From Ecdyonurus torrentis (Eukaryota; Arthropoda; Insecta; Ephemeroptera; Heptageniidae), in NCBI GenBank assembly GCA_949318235.1, contig OX439136.1:7118978-7182977 (forward strand): 64,000 nucleotides of DNA, given 5' to 3'. How positions within the stretch are numbered: position 1 is the stretch's first letter; the number at the start of each line of letters is the position of its first letter. A program made the position numbers and the translations under genes. This document shows positions 38,081 through 49,704 of this stretch, one piece after another. The notes under the pieces are model-generated. The model was given only the letters and a program-made list of their open reading frames with translations. It was not told where the DNA came from and did not search any database.

Positions 38081-39768
38081 ACTTGCTTGAAAACTTTTAA
38101 TGTGACTTATATTCAATCGCTTTTATGTAATGGATTTTAGTTCGAAATTTTTATATAGTTCATATTTTCCCATAACAAAAGATTTATTAATATATTTTTC
38201 ATTAATTTTTATTATTTTTTAACTATATTTCATATGGTTTGCAGGAAGTCTTATGTTTTACTTGATATTTTGACGATTTTTTTTTTTTTTTTAATGAACG
38301 AAATAAATGTGTACTATTTTTGATCACGGAACAAAGAAATAAATTAAATTATGCTGCATTTATGTCTTATTGATCATTAGACTAATTTCAACAGCATATA
38401 GATGATTATTCAGTGCAAAATAATATACGTAGCATATTTTAGCTTCTAATACAGTGTATAGCATAATTTATGATGCAATGAATAAATGTTGCATGATAAA
38501 AACAGGTAAAAAAAAATGCAACAAGCAAATACGTATTATTTATTTTTATTTTTTAACGGTGCGGTGGTCGGCTGTTCATATAGTTTCTGATAAAATTTTC
38601 TACTTTTAGTTATTTAATCATTCATTTACACTGATAATGATTACATCATGTAACACAGACTTGAGTATGAGTGAGGAATTAACATTAAAGCGCAACTGCA
38701 CCATGCAAATATTGCAAATACTCTAGGTGTAAACATTGATCCTAAAATAATATAGTATATATATAATAATAATAATGATTATATTATAAAAATAATGTAA
38801 TAATTAGAGTTCGAATTGTGTGGTGACCTAAAGTTCAATTAAACAGTCAGTGACATTTTAGTGCAGCATAATATATGCAAATTATTAACATACTTATATT
38901 ACAGTCCAATATTTTAGATTGTTTAATATTTTTTTTTTCTTTTTTGCACCTGCCAAAATGGTAAGTTATTTACCTGCATCACAATCTACTGTAAGTTTAA
39001 ATAAATATTATTTCTAAGCAGTGAAGTATATCAATTTTTTATAAACACACAGTAGATTGTGCAGCAGAAAGCCTAACTATGAAACTTGCAGGCGTACTCG
39101 TTATTTTCGCACCAAAAAATCCGGTCTCTAACTAATAATATAATGTATATTTCTCCATGTTTGTACGTGGACAAAAATGTCTACATAATAATTATGCTAG
39201 CTCATTTTAGCACAATTTGTTCAATACAGCATAATTTATACTATACTGCATATTATATTAATAAATTTGTTACATAGTATAAATATTATGTTGTATAGCA
39301 TTATTATTTATATTGTTCCAATTTAGCATTAATTATGCTATAGTGACATAAATGCAGCATAAATTACGTAATTTACTATTTCTGTGTAGTATAGTATGAT
39401 TTTACAGCTCTAAATAACAGCTGGGTCATAGTCGTCACCTTTCCATCCGTCTACTGATCTTCGACCTACATCTCAAAACATTCTATACCATCCCTCAGGG
39501 TACTTATTTCCTTATTGTGACTGTGACAGTCTACTATATTATGAGATAATGCTTTTCTCGTCTGTCTCTGTCACTTACGAAGAGTTCTCTCGAATATGGA
39601 GATCCATTAGAAAATACCAGAATCAATTAAAAAAAAAATTTAAAAAACGTTTTGATAGCCAAATTTCAACAACGTTCATAACAAAATAATTTATATGCTA
39701 TATAGTGAATTTCATACATATATAGCATAATATTTTTGCTACATATCATTTATGAAATTCTAAAATAT
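38081..39768. other. AT-rich DNA rich in GCATAAT-type palindromes
   Basis: Repeated ATTATGCT, AGCATAATT and TATAGCATA words cluster at 38345-38500 and 39190-39390 and continue to 39750. There is also an 18-bp inverted repeat (TGCAKCACAATCTACTGT) at 38975-38992 and 39049-39066. No gene seen. Confidence 0.6.
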
Positions 39769-40118
39769 TGACAGCACAGCCTTATTGCGTTATCTGAATC
39801 GGTTCCTGTTAGATCACCGAAGTTGAGCAACCTGAAACGTGGTCAGTACTTGGAAGGGTAAAAGTAAAACAGAATAGACTGATGCGGCGTCGTGGCTGTG
39901 CTATGGCAGTTTAACCACTTCTTGCTAACGCGAGTGCTGTCAACTTTTGGTTTTTCGAGTCAATGGTCTGGGTTGCACATATCTGGTAGTCGATCCCTGA
40001 AGAGTGTGATAACTGGTTGAGATCTGGTAAGCCTCAGATCGTACATTGAAATCCATTACTGAAAATGTTTAATACTGGCGTACACCGACAGGTATTATGG
40101 CGTCATGATACACTTACC
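39769..40118 (+). mobile_element. 5S rRNA-derived SINE-like element
   Basis: Bases 39790-39862 align with the 5' two-thirds of eukaryotic 5S rRNA: GATCACCGAAGTTGAGCAAC followed by GGTCAGTACTTGGAAGGGT, the internal promoter region (box A, intermediate element, box C). The 5S similarity then stops, so this is not an intact gene. The 5S part is enclosed by TGACAGCACAGCC and the inverted GGCTGTGCTATGGC (39892-39905), which can pair. A non-5S body of balanced composition follows to about 40118 (CTGGGTTGCACATATCTGG; GCCTCAGATCGTAC). This layout fits a 5S-headed (SINE3-type) retroposon; the tail could not be assigned. Confidence 0.6.
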
Positions 40119-40343
40119 TTATTTTACCTATGATGAATATTTGTGTAAAACTAATACTTATTTCATACACTGTGAACGAGAATTCAACAAGAATCATTTA
40201 ATTTGTTGGTATTTGTTATTCTATATAAAACTAATTTCTTTATAATTATACATTATTTTATTATTTGGATTTATCTATGTTCCTGAATAAATAAAAAATA
40301 AGAATAACTAGATTGGAGCAAAGGCAGATAGATTGAGAATAAT

Positions 40344-40346
<3 letters not shown>

Positions 40347-40390
<44 letters not shown>
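40347..40390. repeat. (TA)n microsatellite
   Basis: About 44 bp of TA. Confidence 0.95.
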
Positions 40391-40391
<1 letters not shown>

Positions 40392-40934
40392 CATTTCGTA
40401 TCATAAAATATAAACTTTATAAAAAAAACAGTATGTGTGTATTTTTTATGAAGTTAAAATGTAAATTAAAAAACTTGCAAACAGTATGATTTTTTTTTTT
40501 TTTTTTTTTTTGTAATTATTATTGTATGAAACATGAAGCAGACTTAATTCAAACAATTTCAAAACATCACAATTTTAATTTTACACGTCTTTTACACATT
40601 TATCTTAACCTCATATACGTACAATATACGCACATTTTGCGCACAAACCATATTTCTAACAAAAAACAATACTTTTAATTACATTTTTTTTCTACCCTTA
40701 AACAAAAAGTCAGAGAGTTAACGATAAAAAAAAACTTTTTTTTTGTTATATAGGATCAAAATGAAACAAAAAAAGAGCACGATTCGAATATAATTCTCTT
40801 TCTCTGTAAGGCACAATTATTATTATACAGAAAGACTAGAAAGCTTATGTTATGTACAAAATCGACTTACTTTATCATCCCCTTATATTTTTACACGGAG
40901 AAAAACGTAATTTAAAGTCAAACTTTAAATATCT

Positions 40935-41255
40935 TTAAAAGGGAAGTTCAGGGGATACAACATGGCTTCAATATTAGATTGAGATGATGTTTTTATACAC
41001 TCACATATGATGCCCCAAAGCCCCATGGTAGCCCCGCAAACTTACGTTCCTTCTTCGAGATATGCAACCCTATATAACAATTTTGTTATAGTAAACACGT
41101 ATATCTATTACGTAAATGATACGGGGCAGGTTGCAAGGTTAATCACGAGGTGGTGGGGATACGGAAGGGCTTTGGGGCATCGTATGTGAGTTTACGTGGA
41201 TCTTATCTAATTATCTAACATTGAAGAAACCATAACCCCTGAACTTTTCCTTTAA
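40935..41255. mobile_element. Family G long fold-back (TTAA-type)
   Basis: TTAA at 40935-40938 and 41252-41255. The arms of about 110 bp are inverted repeats: GGGAAGTTCAGGGG at the outside, GGCTTCAAT against ATTGAAG, and ACTCACATATGATGCCCCAA against its near-exact inverse inside. The middle (41060-41110) is AT-rich. A 60-codon frame at 41007-41189 lies wholly in the arms and is incidental. Confidence 0.85.
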
Positions 41256-42640
41256 GGTTGAAATTTTTTTCGTAGATTCAAATTAAATTTTAGTTGTTTA
41301 TACAGTTTTTGTTTTATATAAAAGTATGCAGAAATCTAAGCTTATTTCTCAAAAAATATGTTCGAGTGTTCCTAAATTTTAAGTCTAAAAATGAGTTAAT
41401 AAATGTATGATAGAAGGAGATTTTACTAAAAGTTATTGTAAAGACAAACCAATTTGCACATTCCTAAAGGGATATTGTAAAATACTGGAAACTAAATACA
41501 AACTCTCACTAGCTGGGGTTAAACAAATTAAAAAAGTTGGTAACTTTTGAATTTATGAGTCATGACGTCACAAAATCTAGGTCTACAATAGAAATTGTTA
41601 TCTGAGCTGCCTCGTAAGAGAATGTCTCTAAAATATTTTTAGATTTTACCTGTTTATTTTCATTAAATTTGGTATCACTTGAAACTTTATTGTGCCAGAT
41701 AGAAATTCTAAGTTAGAGGTCTTCATTCAGTCTACATTGAAGTTATTATAGAGCCTATACAGCCTAAAATTAAAAAACTTTGTAATTTAAATTTTGCATG
41801 GGCACACATTACAATTTTTACAAATTTTAATTACAATATAAATCCAAATAACCAGCAAAAAAAAAAAAAAAAAAAAAAAAAAGGTAAAGAGATTACTTTT
41901 TTTTATCAGCTAATTACCATAATTGACCTACCCCCTTAATTTCAACTATAATGCATACTATTTATTCAAATGCAAACTACTTCAAAGTCTAAAGGTATAA
42001 TATAAGTGAATATATAAAAAAAAACTAATTAAAATTGTAATTAATATATCCTATAATATTCCTAACACGTAGTTTTTTGATTACTATACTGTGAATTAAA
42101 ATTATAAGTATAACGTATTGGATTTTTCTCTCAGTGCAATTTTAGTTAAGTCTGCCTAGGGAAATATACGTGCTAGGGTCACCCTTAGCTAACTAACTTT
42201 GATATTAAGATCAAATTTATATTATTTCGTATAGAATTATCAACCCTATTGAGAATTTATTTTAATACGTGAGATTTTGGCTAAACCTTTTTGATCATAT
42301 ATACATTTTTTATATGTATATATATATACGCATGTATTCAATAAAAAAAGTATCAAGAAGTCAGCTAAATTTTTATAAAAATTTAAATGGTATTAACAAG
42401 CTAATTTTTGTAACATCTTTGAAAATGTTTACAATATTATCTTCTTATCTTAAAAAAACTGTAAAAAAAAAATAATAAAAAAAAATTAAAGTCTGTAGAA
42501 ATTTTTAGTATTTTTCATAAAAAAAATGAAGTAATTTTAAAAAATTATACCAAAAGAAGTTTTTTCTTATAAAAAAATTATATTACATAAAAAGTAATTT
42601 TACTCCTTCGTACGGTTAATAATGCTCAAATTTACTTATA
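41256..42640. other. Non-coding stretch with a possible diverged family H relative
   Basis: Ends of TTAA type are visible at 41936-41939. Blocks such as AAATTTGGTATCACT (41668) resemble the inverse of family H blocks, and TGACGTCA is at 41563-41570. The left boundary is not identifiable. An A tract at 41857-41882 interrupts it. The rest is AT-rich. Confidence 0.4.
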
Positions 42641-42663
42641 TATAAGTAGTAATATGACCTTTA

Positions 42664-42790
42664 TGGTGTTTTAATGCTGTAAAGAATGCACTCGTGCGTT
42701 GCAGCTCTGCGAGAAATGTCGAGAGTTCCACGTTCAAAAATTGCAGCAGCACGCACGATGGAAACGTGAGCTCTTCGTTCTTCTTTACTG
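42664..42790. other. GC-enriched island of unknown nature
   Basis: About 125 bp with TGCACTCGTGCGTTGCAGC, GAGAAATGTCGAGAG and GCAGCAGCACGCACGATGG, in strong contrast to the flanks. Partial self-complementarity (GTGCGTTGCAGC against GCAGCACGCAC; GTAAAGAA against TTCTTTAC) suggests a fold-back. No second copy or open frame is seen. Confidence 0.4.
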
Positions 42791-43742
42791 TTTATTGATC
42801 CTATCACAAATTTACTATAAACATAATTTATATTTCTGATAAAATTTAGATTTTACCTGTACTCATTTACCTTAAGTGGAAGTATAATGCCTTCAATGAA
42901 AACTTTAATTAATGTAAAGCTTCATAAAAATATAAAACACTTCTTGTTTCCCTAAATTAAATTTGAATAATTTTTTTCATCAGTGTGTCTATTGCACAGA
43001 CCACCAATAAATGCAACAATAATCCATTTTTAAAAATTCTATTTTGAGTTAAGTAATTTTACTATAGAAAACTATAGATAAATTGAAGTCATAATTAAAT
43101 GATAACAGAATCTCGATTTTTTTTTAGGCTAAGAAATTTGCAAACTTAATAAAAAGGGAAAAAAATTAATATCAGCTTCTTTTTTTTTTTAAATGTTAAG
43201 TTTCCTTTGAAATACTTTATTTAATTGTTAATTATTTTTTCTAAATTTATCATTGCCAAAAACTTAAGTTAGATAAAAAAAATAATCTCAAGAAATATAA
43301 TAATATAGGAATGATTTTATTCTAATATAATAGTATAACTTAATAAATTATACATTTTTGATTCTTTTAATTCAAATTTGTAAATTTGTAAATTTTTAAA
43401 CTGAAATTTAAAATTATGCAACTGTAATACAATGCCTCAAATTGAGTTCTGCATTTGTTCTAAAACTGCCACGTAAAAAAAAAAGCCTTGCAATATACTC
43501 GTATATTATGTTTGTGGACACATTTATGCTGTAAAATAAAGTGCCCTTGTGGGCGAAAACTTAAAGCATAATTACTCAATAAAGTGAACTTTTTATTCTT
43601 AATATAATACTTTCCATATGGTTAATATATTTTTATTTAATATTTCAGAAGACCAAGGCTAAGTAATTGCAATAAAAAATTATCTTCATTCTCTTTTACT
43701 TGTATAGTTGTCATTAATATCCTCCACACACCAACCCCCCCC

Positions 43743-43781
<39 letters not shown>

Positions 43782-44622
43782 ATTCATATACCAAATGACA
43801 TAAGCATAGTACTTAAAAATAATTAATACAACATTATTATAAAAAATAAAAAAATCATAAAACACTCAACAGAACTATATATATATTTTTTTTTTTTAAT
43901 ATATATATCGTAAATTTATAATATAGTATAGTTTTAATAATTAAACTTAATATCTTTATTTTAATTGCTTAAAAATATTATTTTATCTCAAAGAATTATT
44001 CAGTTGGTCTATCTAATGCAAATGTAATTACTTTAAAAAAAAATAGATAATGTTATTTCTACGAAAAATTAATTCTTTTATTTTCATTTTGAATTTAAAT
44101 TATAAGATAAAGAAAATAATAATAATTATGTTTTGTTTTTACTCATTTAAAAGTTAAGTTCTCTAAACATAAAAAAAAAAATCTATTGTACTTATACTTT
44201 TTTCCAGACATTTAAACTCTGAGAAAAGTAATAATTGTTATTATATAATAGAAAAAAAAATATTGTATGCTTAAATAAAAAGTGCTAATAACTTATTTAA
44301 TAGTTTCTTTGAACTATTTAATTTTTTTTATAACATTTATTTTGTATTAATTGAAATTTAATGTATAATACTAAAAATTTGCATTTTTATTACTATTTAA
44401 AAAAAATCTATTTATATTTTGTTGTTATAATAATTGCCGTAAGGGTTTAAAATAATTATTAGATTCAATTGCTAAATGTTTTTAATTTTAATTGTGATTA
44501 TTTTTATTATTTTTTATTAATAAAAGTAATTATTATTATATCAACATTTTTTATAAGCTTCGATACACACCATAAAAATATAATGTAAAAAATTTGGTGA
44601 AGAAATTTTAATTTTAATTTCA

Positions 44623-44653
<31 letters not shown>

Positions 44654-45661
44654 TAAAAAATAATAATGAAATATTATTTTTTTTGGTGGAATAAAAAAGG
44701 AATATTTAATATAAAATTATAAACATGTTAAAATTTAGGTAGAAAAAAAAATCATTCATTTTAAAACAAATCTCCTGTAGGCATATTTTCATACTTTTTT
44801 TTTTATTACGATTTAATTGAAAAATATCTCAATAAATATAGATATTTATTGCCTTAAATATTTCCGATATTATACTCTTTTTTTTCTACTTTAAATTTTA
44901 AACATATGATGTATATATTTTTAAAAAAATCATATTTTATTCAACTTAAAATGTAAATTTTAAGGTGTAGTTTTTTTTTATACATAGGACACAGAAATAA
45001 GCACCTTCATTTTTTTTTATTCACATTTACATATAATGACAAAAGATTGCGGATTATTTTACAAGGCGATATTTATATGGGATATCAATATTTAAAAAAA
45101 AAATCATTTTAAAATACAGAATAATGGAGTATTCACACAATACAATATATTTCAATGTGCAATACATTACACGTAGAATTATACTACAGTGCGTGAACAT
45201 GACCTATTGGAACTTTATTTTTGCCTTTAAATTTAATTATATTTTTAACAAAACTTTTGACTTTCAAGGCATATTTTGTATTTGATTATTTCAGTATAAA
45301 TATATACAGTGCAGGTTATATAATAAGGATCACATTAAGCCCTGGCAAACTTATTATTTAAGTACCTTTTATACATTTTGGTTGTTTTATACATACAAAT
45401 CATATGACTTAAATAATCAAATACTTTTTATTTTTATTTTTTAAAGTTTCCTTACTCTGTATTTATATTTAGAATCACATTGACTAGTGTGTGTTTTTTT
45501 AAGCAAAATAGTAAATCATTGAGCCTATTAGAACCGAATTTAAGCGAACTTAATTTTTTTTATTTTTTTCAATATTCGATTTACAAAAATAGGGAAAATT
45601 TTAAAATTATTTAATAGAATTATTATCATTAGCTTTTTCAGAAAAAAAAAAAAGATGCATG
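42791..45661. other. AT-rich non-coding DNA, no gene seen
   Basis: Includes a C run of 10 next to a T tract of about 30 bp at 43735-43778, and a T tract at 44621-44648. No exon-like or repeat structure identified. Confidence 0.65.
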
Positions 45662-45954
45662 TATAGGGTGGTTTCATTCATGTTAAAGTCAACGCCATAA
45701 GTGAGTACAATAACAAGGGCCAGTATTGAAAAATGGCACATTTAGGTAGTTTAAAAATACTTAGAATTTTTTGTTGTTGAGAGCATTGATGCTGTTAACA
45801 AGTTGAATTAGGTTTTCAATTTTGCGAGAAAAATAATAATGACCAAAAATTTACTTATTTTCCAAAGAAAAAAGTGAAAACCAACAATGTTATTTGTTGC
45901 TCAATTATGGCATCGAATTGAATTTATTATGACGTCATGCGCACACAACCTATT
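45662..45954 (-). mobile_element. Family B MITE, copy B3
   Basis: Reverse copy: starts TATAGGGTGGTTTCATTCAT, includes AAAGTCAACGCCAT, the GAGAAAAATAA block, TGACGTCA at 45930-45937, and ends near CACACAACCTATT. More diverged than B1 and B4. Confidence 0.8.
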
Positions 45955-45958
45955 GGGC

Positions 45959-46040
45959 TATCCGATAAAATGTGCTAGCCAATCACAGATGGGGCGGGAA
46001 AAAGGCCAAGGGACTTCTAATTTCCTATCTTTTATCATTG
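45959..46040 (+). repeat. Family K repeat, plus copy, with CCAAT and GC-box motifs
   Basis: Contains TAGCCAATCA (45977-45986; CCAAT box) and GGGGCGGGAA (45991-46000; GC box, overlapping an E2F-like GCGGGAA). The arrangement would look like a promoter, but the same segment occurs reversed at 15970-16047, where the GC box is not conserved. It is therefore annotated as a repeat first. Confidence 0.55.
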
Positions 46041-46539
46041 AGGGGCCATGTGTATTTAGTATTATATTTCCTTGAAACAAAACGGCAGCGAGGCCGGAAA
46101 ATCGGAAAATTTAAAAAATAATAAATAAGACACTTTAGTATTATATTAGGCTTATCAATTAAAATAAAATCACCGGTAACATCTTTTATTTTTTTGTAAT
46201 TAAAAACTTATTCAGAAAAAAAAATGATTCAAAATTTTTGATACTCAATGATCTACTTAATTTCAAAATTCAATTAAAAAAAAGAGTTCAAATTCATTAC
46301 ATAAATATTTAATTCACATTAATCCTTTACTTTCTTTCTTTTTTTTTTCATATATATATCATTCACTATTATCTTCGTTAATAAGGAAGACCCCTGGATT
46401 CACAATTTAATTCGTTTCTTTACATTAATTATCAATAATTAAAAAATATTATAAACAATAATTTAATAATAATAATAATAAAAAAATGTTTTGAAATAAA
46501 CAAATTATCAGTCTTTTTTTTATATTATATCAATTAATA

Positions 46540-46620
46540 ACTGGTTCGTCGATATAGTAGATTGAGGGGGGGGGGGGGGAATCTTGACTCTTGGAGAGGA
46601 CGAAACATCACCCAAATCTG
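46540..46620 (-). other. Possible minus-strand terminal exon with splice acceptor
   Basis: On the minus strand, ACTAAC (branch-point consensus) is followed by a pyrimidine tract and TTTCTGTTTCAG ending at 46621. The segment after it reads GATGTTTCGTCC, then AAGAGTCAAGATT and a run of 14 C, then CTCAAT. The last exon-like block at 33145 has the same order: ATGTTTCTCATC, AACACAAGAT and a 10-C run, then CTCAA. No upstream exon or donor was found. Confidence 0.3.
46566..46579. repeat. G homopolymer (14 bp)
   Basis: Uninterrupted G run. Runs of G or C this long are rare in the window; the others are 10 C at about 33179-33188 and 10 C at about 43735-43744. Confidence 0.95.
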
Positions 46621-46733
46621 AAACAGAAAAATAAAAAAGCATACGTTAGTTTAGATAAACGACATTTTTCTTTCTTTTTTTTTATAATTATATATCTTTT
46701 GTTGGAGTTCTTTGATGTGAAAAAAATATACTA

Positions 46734-46774
<41 letters not shown>
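46734..46774. repeat. (GA)n microsatellite
   Basis: About 41 bp with one GC interruption. Confidence 0.95.
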
Positions 46775-47129
46775 AATAATTACATATAATTTTAAACTAG
46801 ACTTCCGTTAAGATTACTAATGTAAACTTTGAAAAAAAATATATATATAAAAGAATAAAATAAAAATGTTGCATTTTAATAATTTTTATTGTCAAAATAT
46901 AACATAAGAAAAAAGAATTCTAAAAAGTCATTTTAAATAATAGTTTTTTTCTGTTTCTTTCTTTTTTCTTTTTAAATTTGTTTTTATTATATAAATTAAT
47001 ATGTTGTCAATTCTATAATATAGTGTTGTCTAACATTTTTAATTTTTATTTATATTCAAATGTCAAAAAATGTAAAAAAAGAATTTTGAATATATACAAT
47101 GACAGCTTTATTTTTTTTAATAGCTAAAA

Positions 47130-47152
47130 AAAAAAAAAAAAAAAAAAAAAAG
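47130..47152. repeat. poly(A) tract
   Basis: A run of more than 20 bp. Confidence 0.85.
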
Positions 47153-47972
47153 GAATTAAAGATCTTGTGTATGGAAAAAAAACGTGACCTTTTAAATTAT
47201 TTAAATTTACATTATAATTTGTTATACATGAGTGATTCTTAATATCAAAATTTGTATTATGACGTCATTTATAAAAAAGCTGTGACGTCACAATCTATGA
47301 ATTTTTTAACAAATAAAAGAAATGTCATTTTTATCTTATCTATAGTTATCGTAATATTAATTTTTTATTATTATTTTAATTGTATTGGAACTGTTGAATA
47401 AAAATAGTATTAATTTAGGGCTTTGTACAGTGAGAAAATATAAGCTTAGTTCATAAACTCTGTTCTAGATTTATAAATAAAATATTGTTATTTTTGAAGG
47501 TTTGCAAAATTGTTAAGATTAAATCACGTAACGTTTTTGCAATCAATATTAAAAACGAAGTGTATGCACTTTACATTTTTCTATATACTATATTTACAAG
47601 TATATCTTAATGTGTCACGAATTAAAGAATCGGTAATCGGTATAAAGAAGAAAGTTTTTTTTTTTTTTTTTTTTTTTGTAATCAAAAGTTATGCACTGTT
47701 ACAAAAAGATTTCAACGTAATTCACTTTAAAATGCAGCTCTGAAAATGCAACTTATTTTTTTATTTTAAAAATCCTTTTTTCAGTGTAATAAAATAGTGG
47801 TAAATTTAACATTTAGTATCCAAAAAGTTTGTATAATAATAATTAAAACATAAAATCAATATCTATTATATTTGAAAATTGTATATATATACGAATAGTT
47901 TTGAAAATTTGTCGTATTTCAAATTTATTTAAAATTCAGTGCTGAAAATTTATATATTTAAACACTGGTTTT

Positions 47973-48001
<29 letters not shown>
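47973..48001. repeat. (GA)n microsatellite
   Basis: About 29 bp of GA. Confidence 0.93.
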
Positions 48002-48004
<3 letters not shown>

Positions 48005-48601
48005 AATAATATATTTAATATTATGTAAATGTGTATATGTGAGTTCAACACATTTCTAGCTAATATAAATAGGACATTGGAATGACAACCGCCAAGTAAT
48101 TATTCAATGGACATTTTCATATAAATATATTCATCGCGTAAAATTAACTTCGTATATATATATATATCTAAATTTTATATAATGTTAAAATAACATGTAT
48201 GTTGTCTATCTCTCTAACTTTATGTGTCATGTTATTTTATGTTACTGTTCAACTCTGTTCATGTATATTTCTATGTGCATCTATTATATAATATAATTTT
48301 AATTCTCTTTCCTTTTTTTTTTGCTATAGTCATAGAAATTCAATGTCTTATTTAAATTATACAAAGTAAATGAATATAATATAAATGAGCAAATAACTAA
48401 ATATGAATAAATAAACTTAATAACGAATGTAGGTATTCTGTGTTGTATACTGCATTAAAAACAATTCTTTACTTGGGCTTAATTTATTTGCTTCTCTTTA
48501 ACTGTCATATTTTTGGTTATATAATTTTTCTGAAGTATCGTAAAACTTATTTCTATAATACTCTCTCTTCATTTGCGTATTGTTATAGGTGTGTGTGTGA
48601 G

Positions 48602-48605
<4 letters not shown>

Positions 48606-48657
<52 letters not shown>
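48606..48657. repeat. (GA)n microsatellite
   Basis: About 52 bp of GA after a short GTGTGTGTGA stretch. Confidence 0.95.
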
Positions 48658-48660
<3 letters not shown>

Positions 48661-49416
48661 AAAATCCAACATGTTTAAATAGTTGACAACTACATTATGT
48701 GGGCGAAAAGAATAAAAGCAGCAGTAAAATTATTTTCAAATGGAATGTTAATATATAAAAAAAAGTTTTTGCACAAAACTTTTTTTTTCCTTTTTATATT
48801 TAAATTTTACTGTTAGAATTGATTTACATTTTAATTTGAATTGTACAAAAGAGTTTTTTTTCTATATTTATTATTGAAGAAAAAAATTATTATATTCAAT
48901 CAAAAAATATCATTAAAGAACTGTCAAAAGAAAATAATATGATTTTTCAATCAATGGCATTGTTCTTGGTTTAAATTTCATGTAGTATTGTTCTAAAAAA
49001 ATATATATTCATTAAAATTATTTGAAAATTAAAATGAAGAAAAATCTAGATTTTATAAGAACTGAGAATAATGTATAAAAAAAATATTTGATACAATTTT
49101 AGTTTAAAGTAGGTTAATAAGCATAAATCAATAATTCACAAAAATTACGAATTTCCACAAAAATTTTCTCAAGGTTTTCAAATAATAAATTATTTTAACC
49201 TTTATTTCCTCACGACACGGAAGTATTGAGAGGTAAAAAAAACAAAAAAAAAACTGTGTACTGTAATATGACTTTAATGTACGTAGAAATAGAATTATGA
49301 AGCTTTAAAAAACAGCAAGTGCATTACTCTACTTCCTGTAATTACACGTTCGCTATACTAGTATGACGTATACTTTGCACATGCATTGTGGGCTGATAAA
49401 AAAAAAGTCAAGTATA
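48658..49416. other. AT-rich non-coding DNA, no gene seen
   Basis: No repeat copy or exon-like signal recognised. Confidence 0.65.
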
Positions 49417-49704
49417 TAGACCCCTTGCACATCCTTGCGCTTTGTCACCATGTTTGTGGTGCCTAATGCGTTATCCAGCATAGGAGAAACATCATTTCTC
49501 CTAATTTGTCACATAAAAAAAGTTTATTTCAACTGCACAAATTTTTCTCATATTCTTCGAGCTTATTAGGAGCTAGAAATAAGGCTTTGATTGAAGTTTG
49601 AAGCTTGTTTTGCTCTTTAAAAAAAAATTACGTTTTTCCTATGCTGGCCTATGTATTCCTGACTAACAAAATTGTGGCTCTTAAATATGAGTGCAATCGA
49701 TCTA
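49417..49704 (+). mobile_element. Family E MITE, copy E2
   Basis: TATAGACCCCTTGCACATCC at the left and GTGCAATCGATCTATA at the right, with TATA at both edges. The internal tract that is poly(T) in E1 and E3 reads as mixed sequence here (GAAGCTTGTTTTGCTCTTT), so this copy probably shows the ancestral state. Confidence 0.87.

Noticed and set aside
39790..39862. Functional 5S rRNA gene
   Set aside because: Only part of 5S is recognisable, the 3' third is missing, and no terminator T run follows the 5S part.
41007..41189. 60-codon frame with apparent Pro-rich start
   Set aside because: It is entirely inside the inverted arms of fold-back G and is an accident of that structure.
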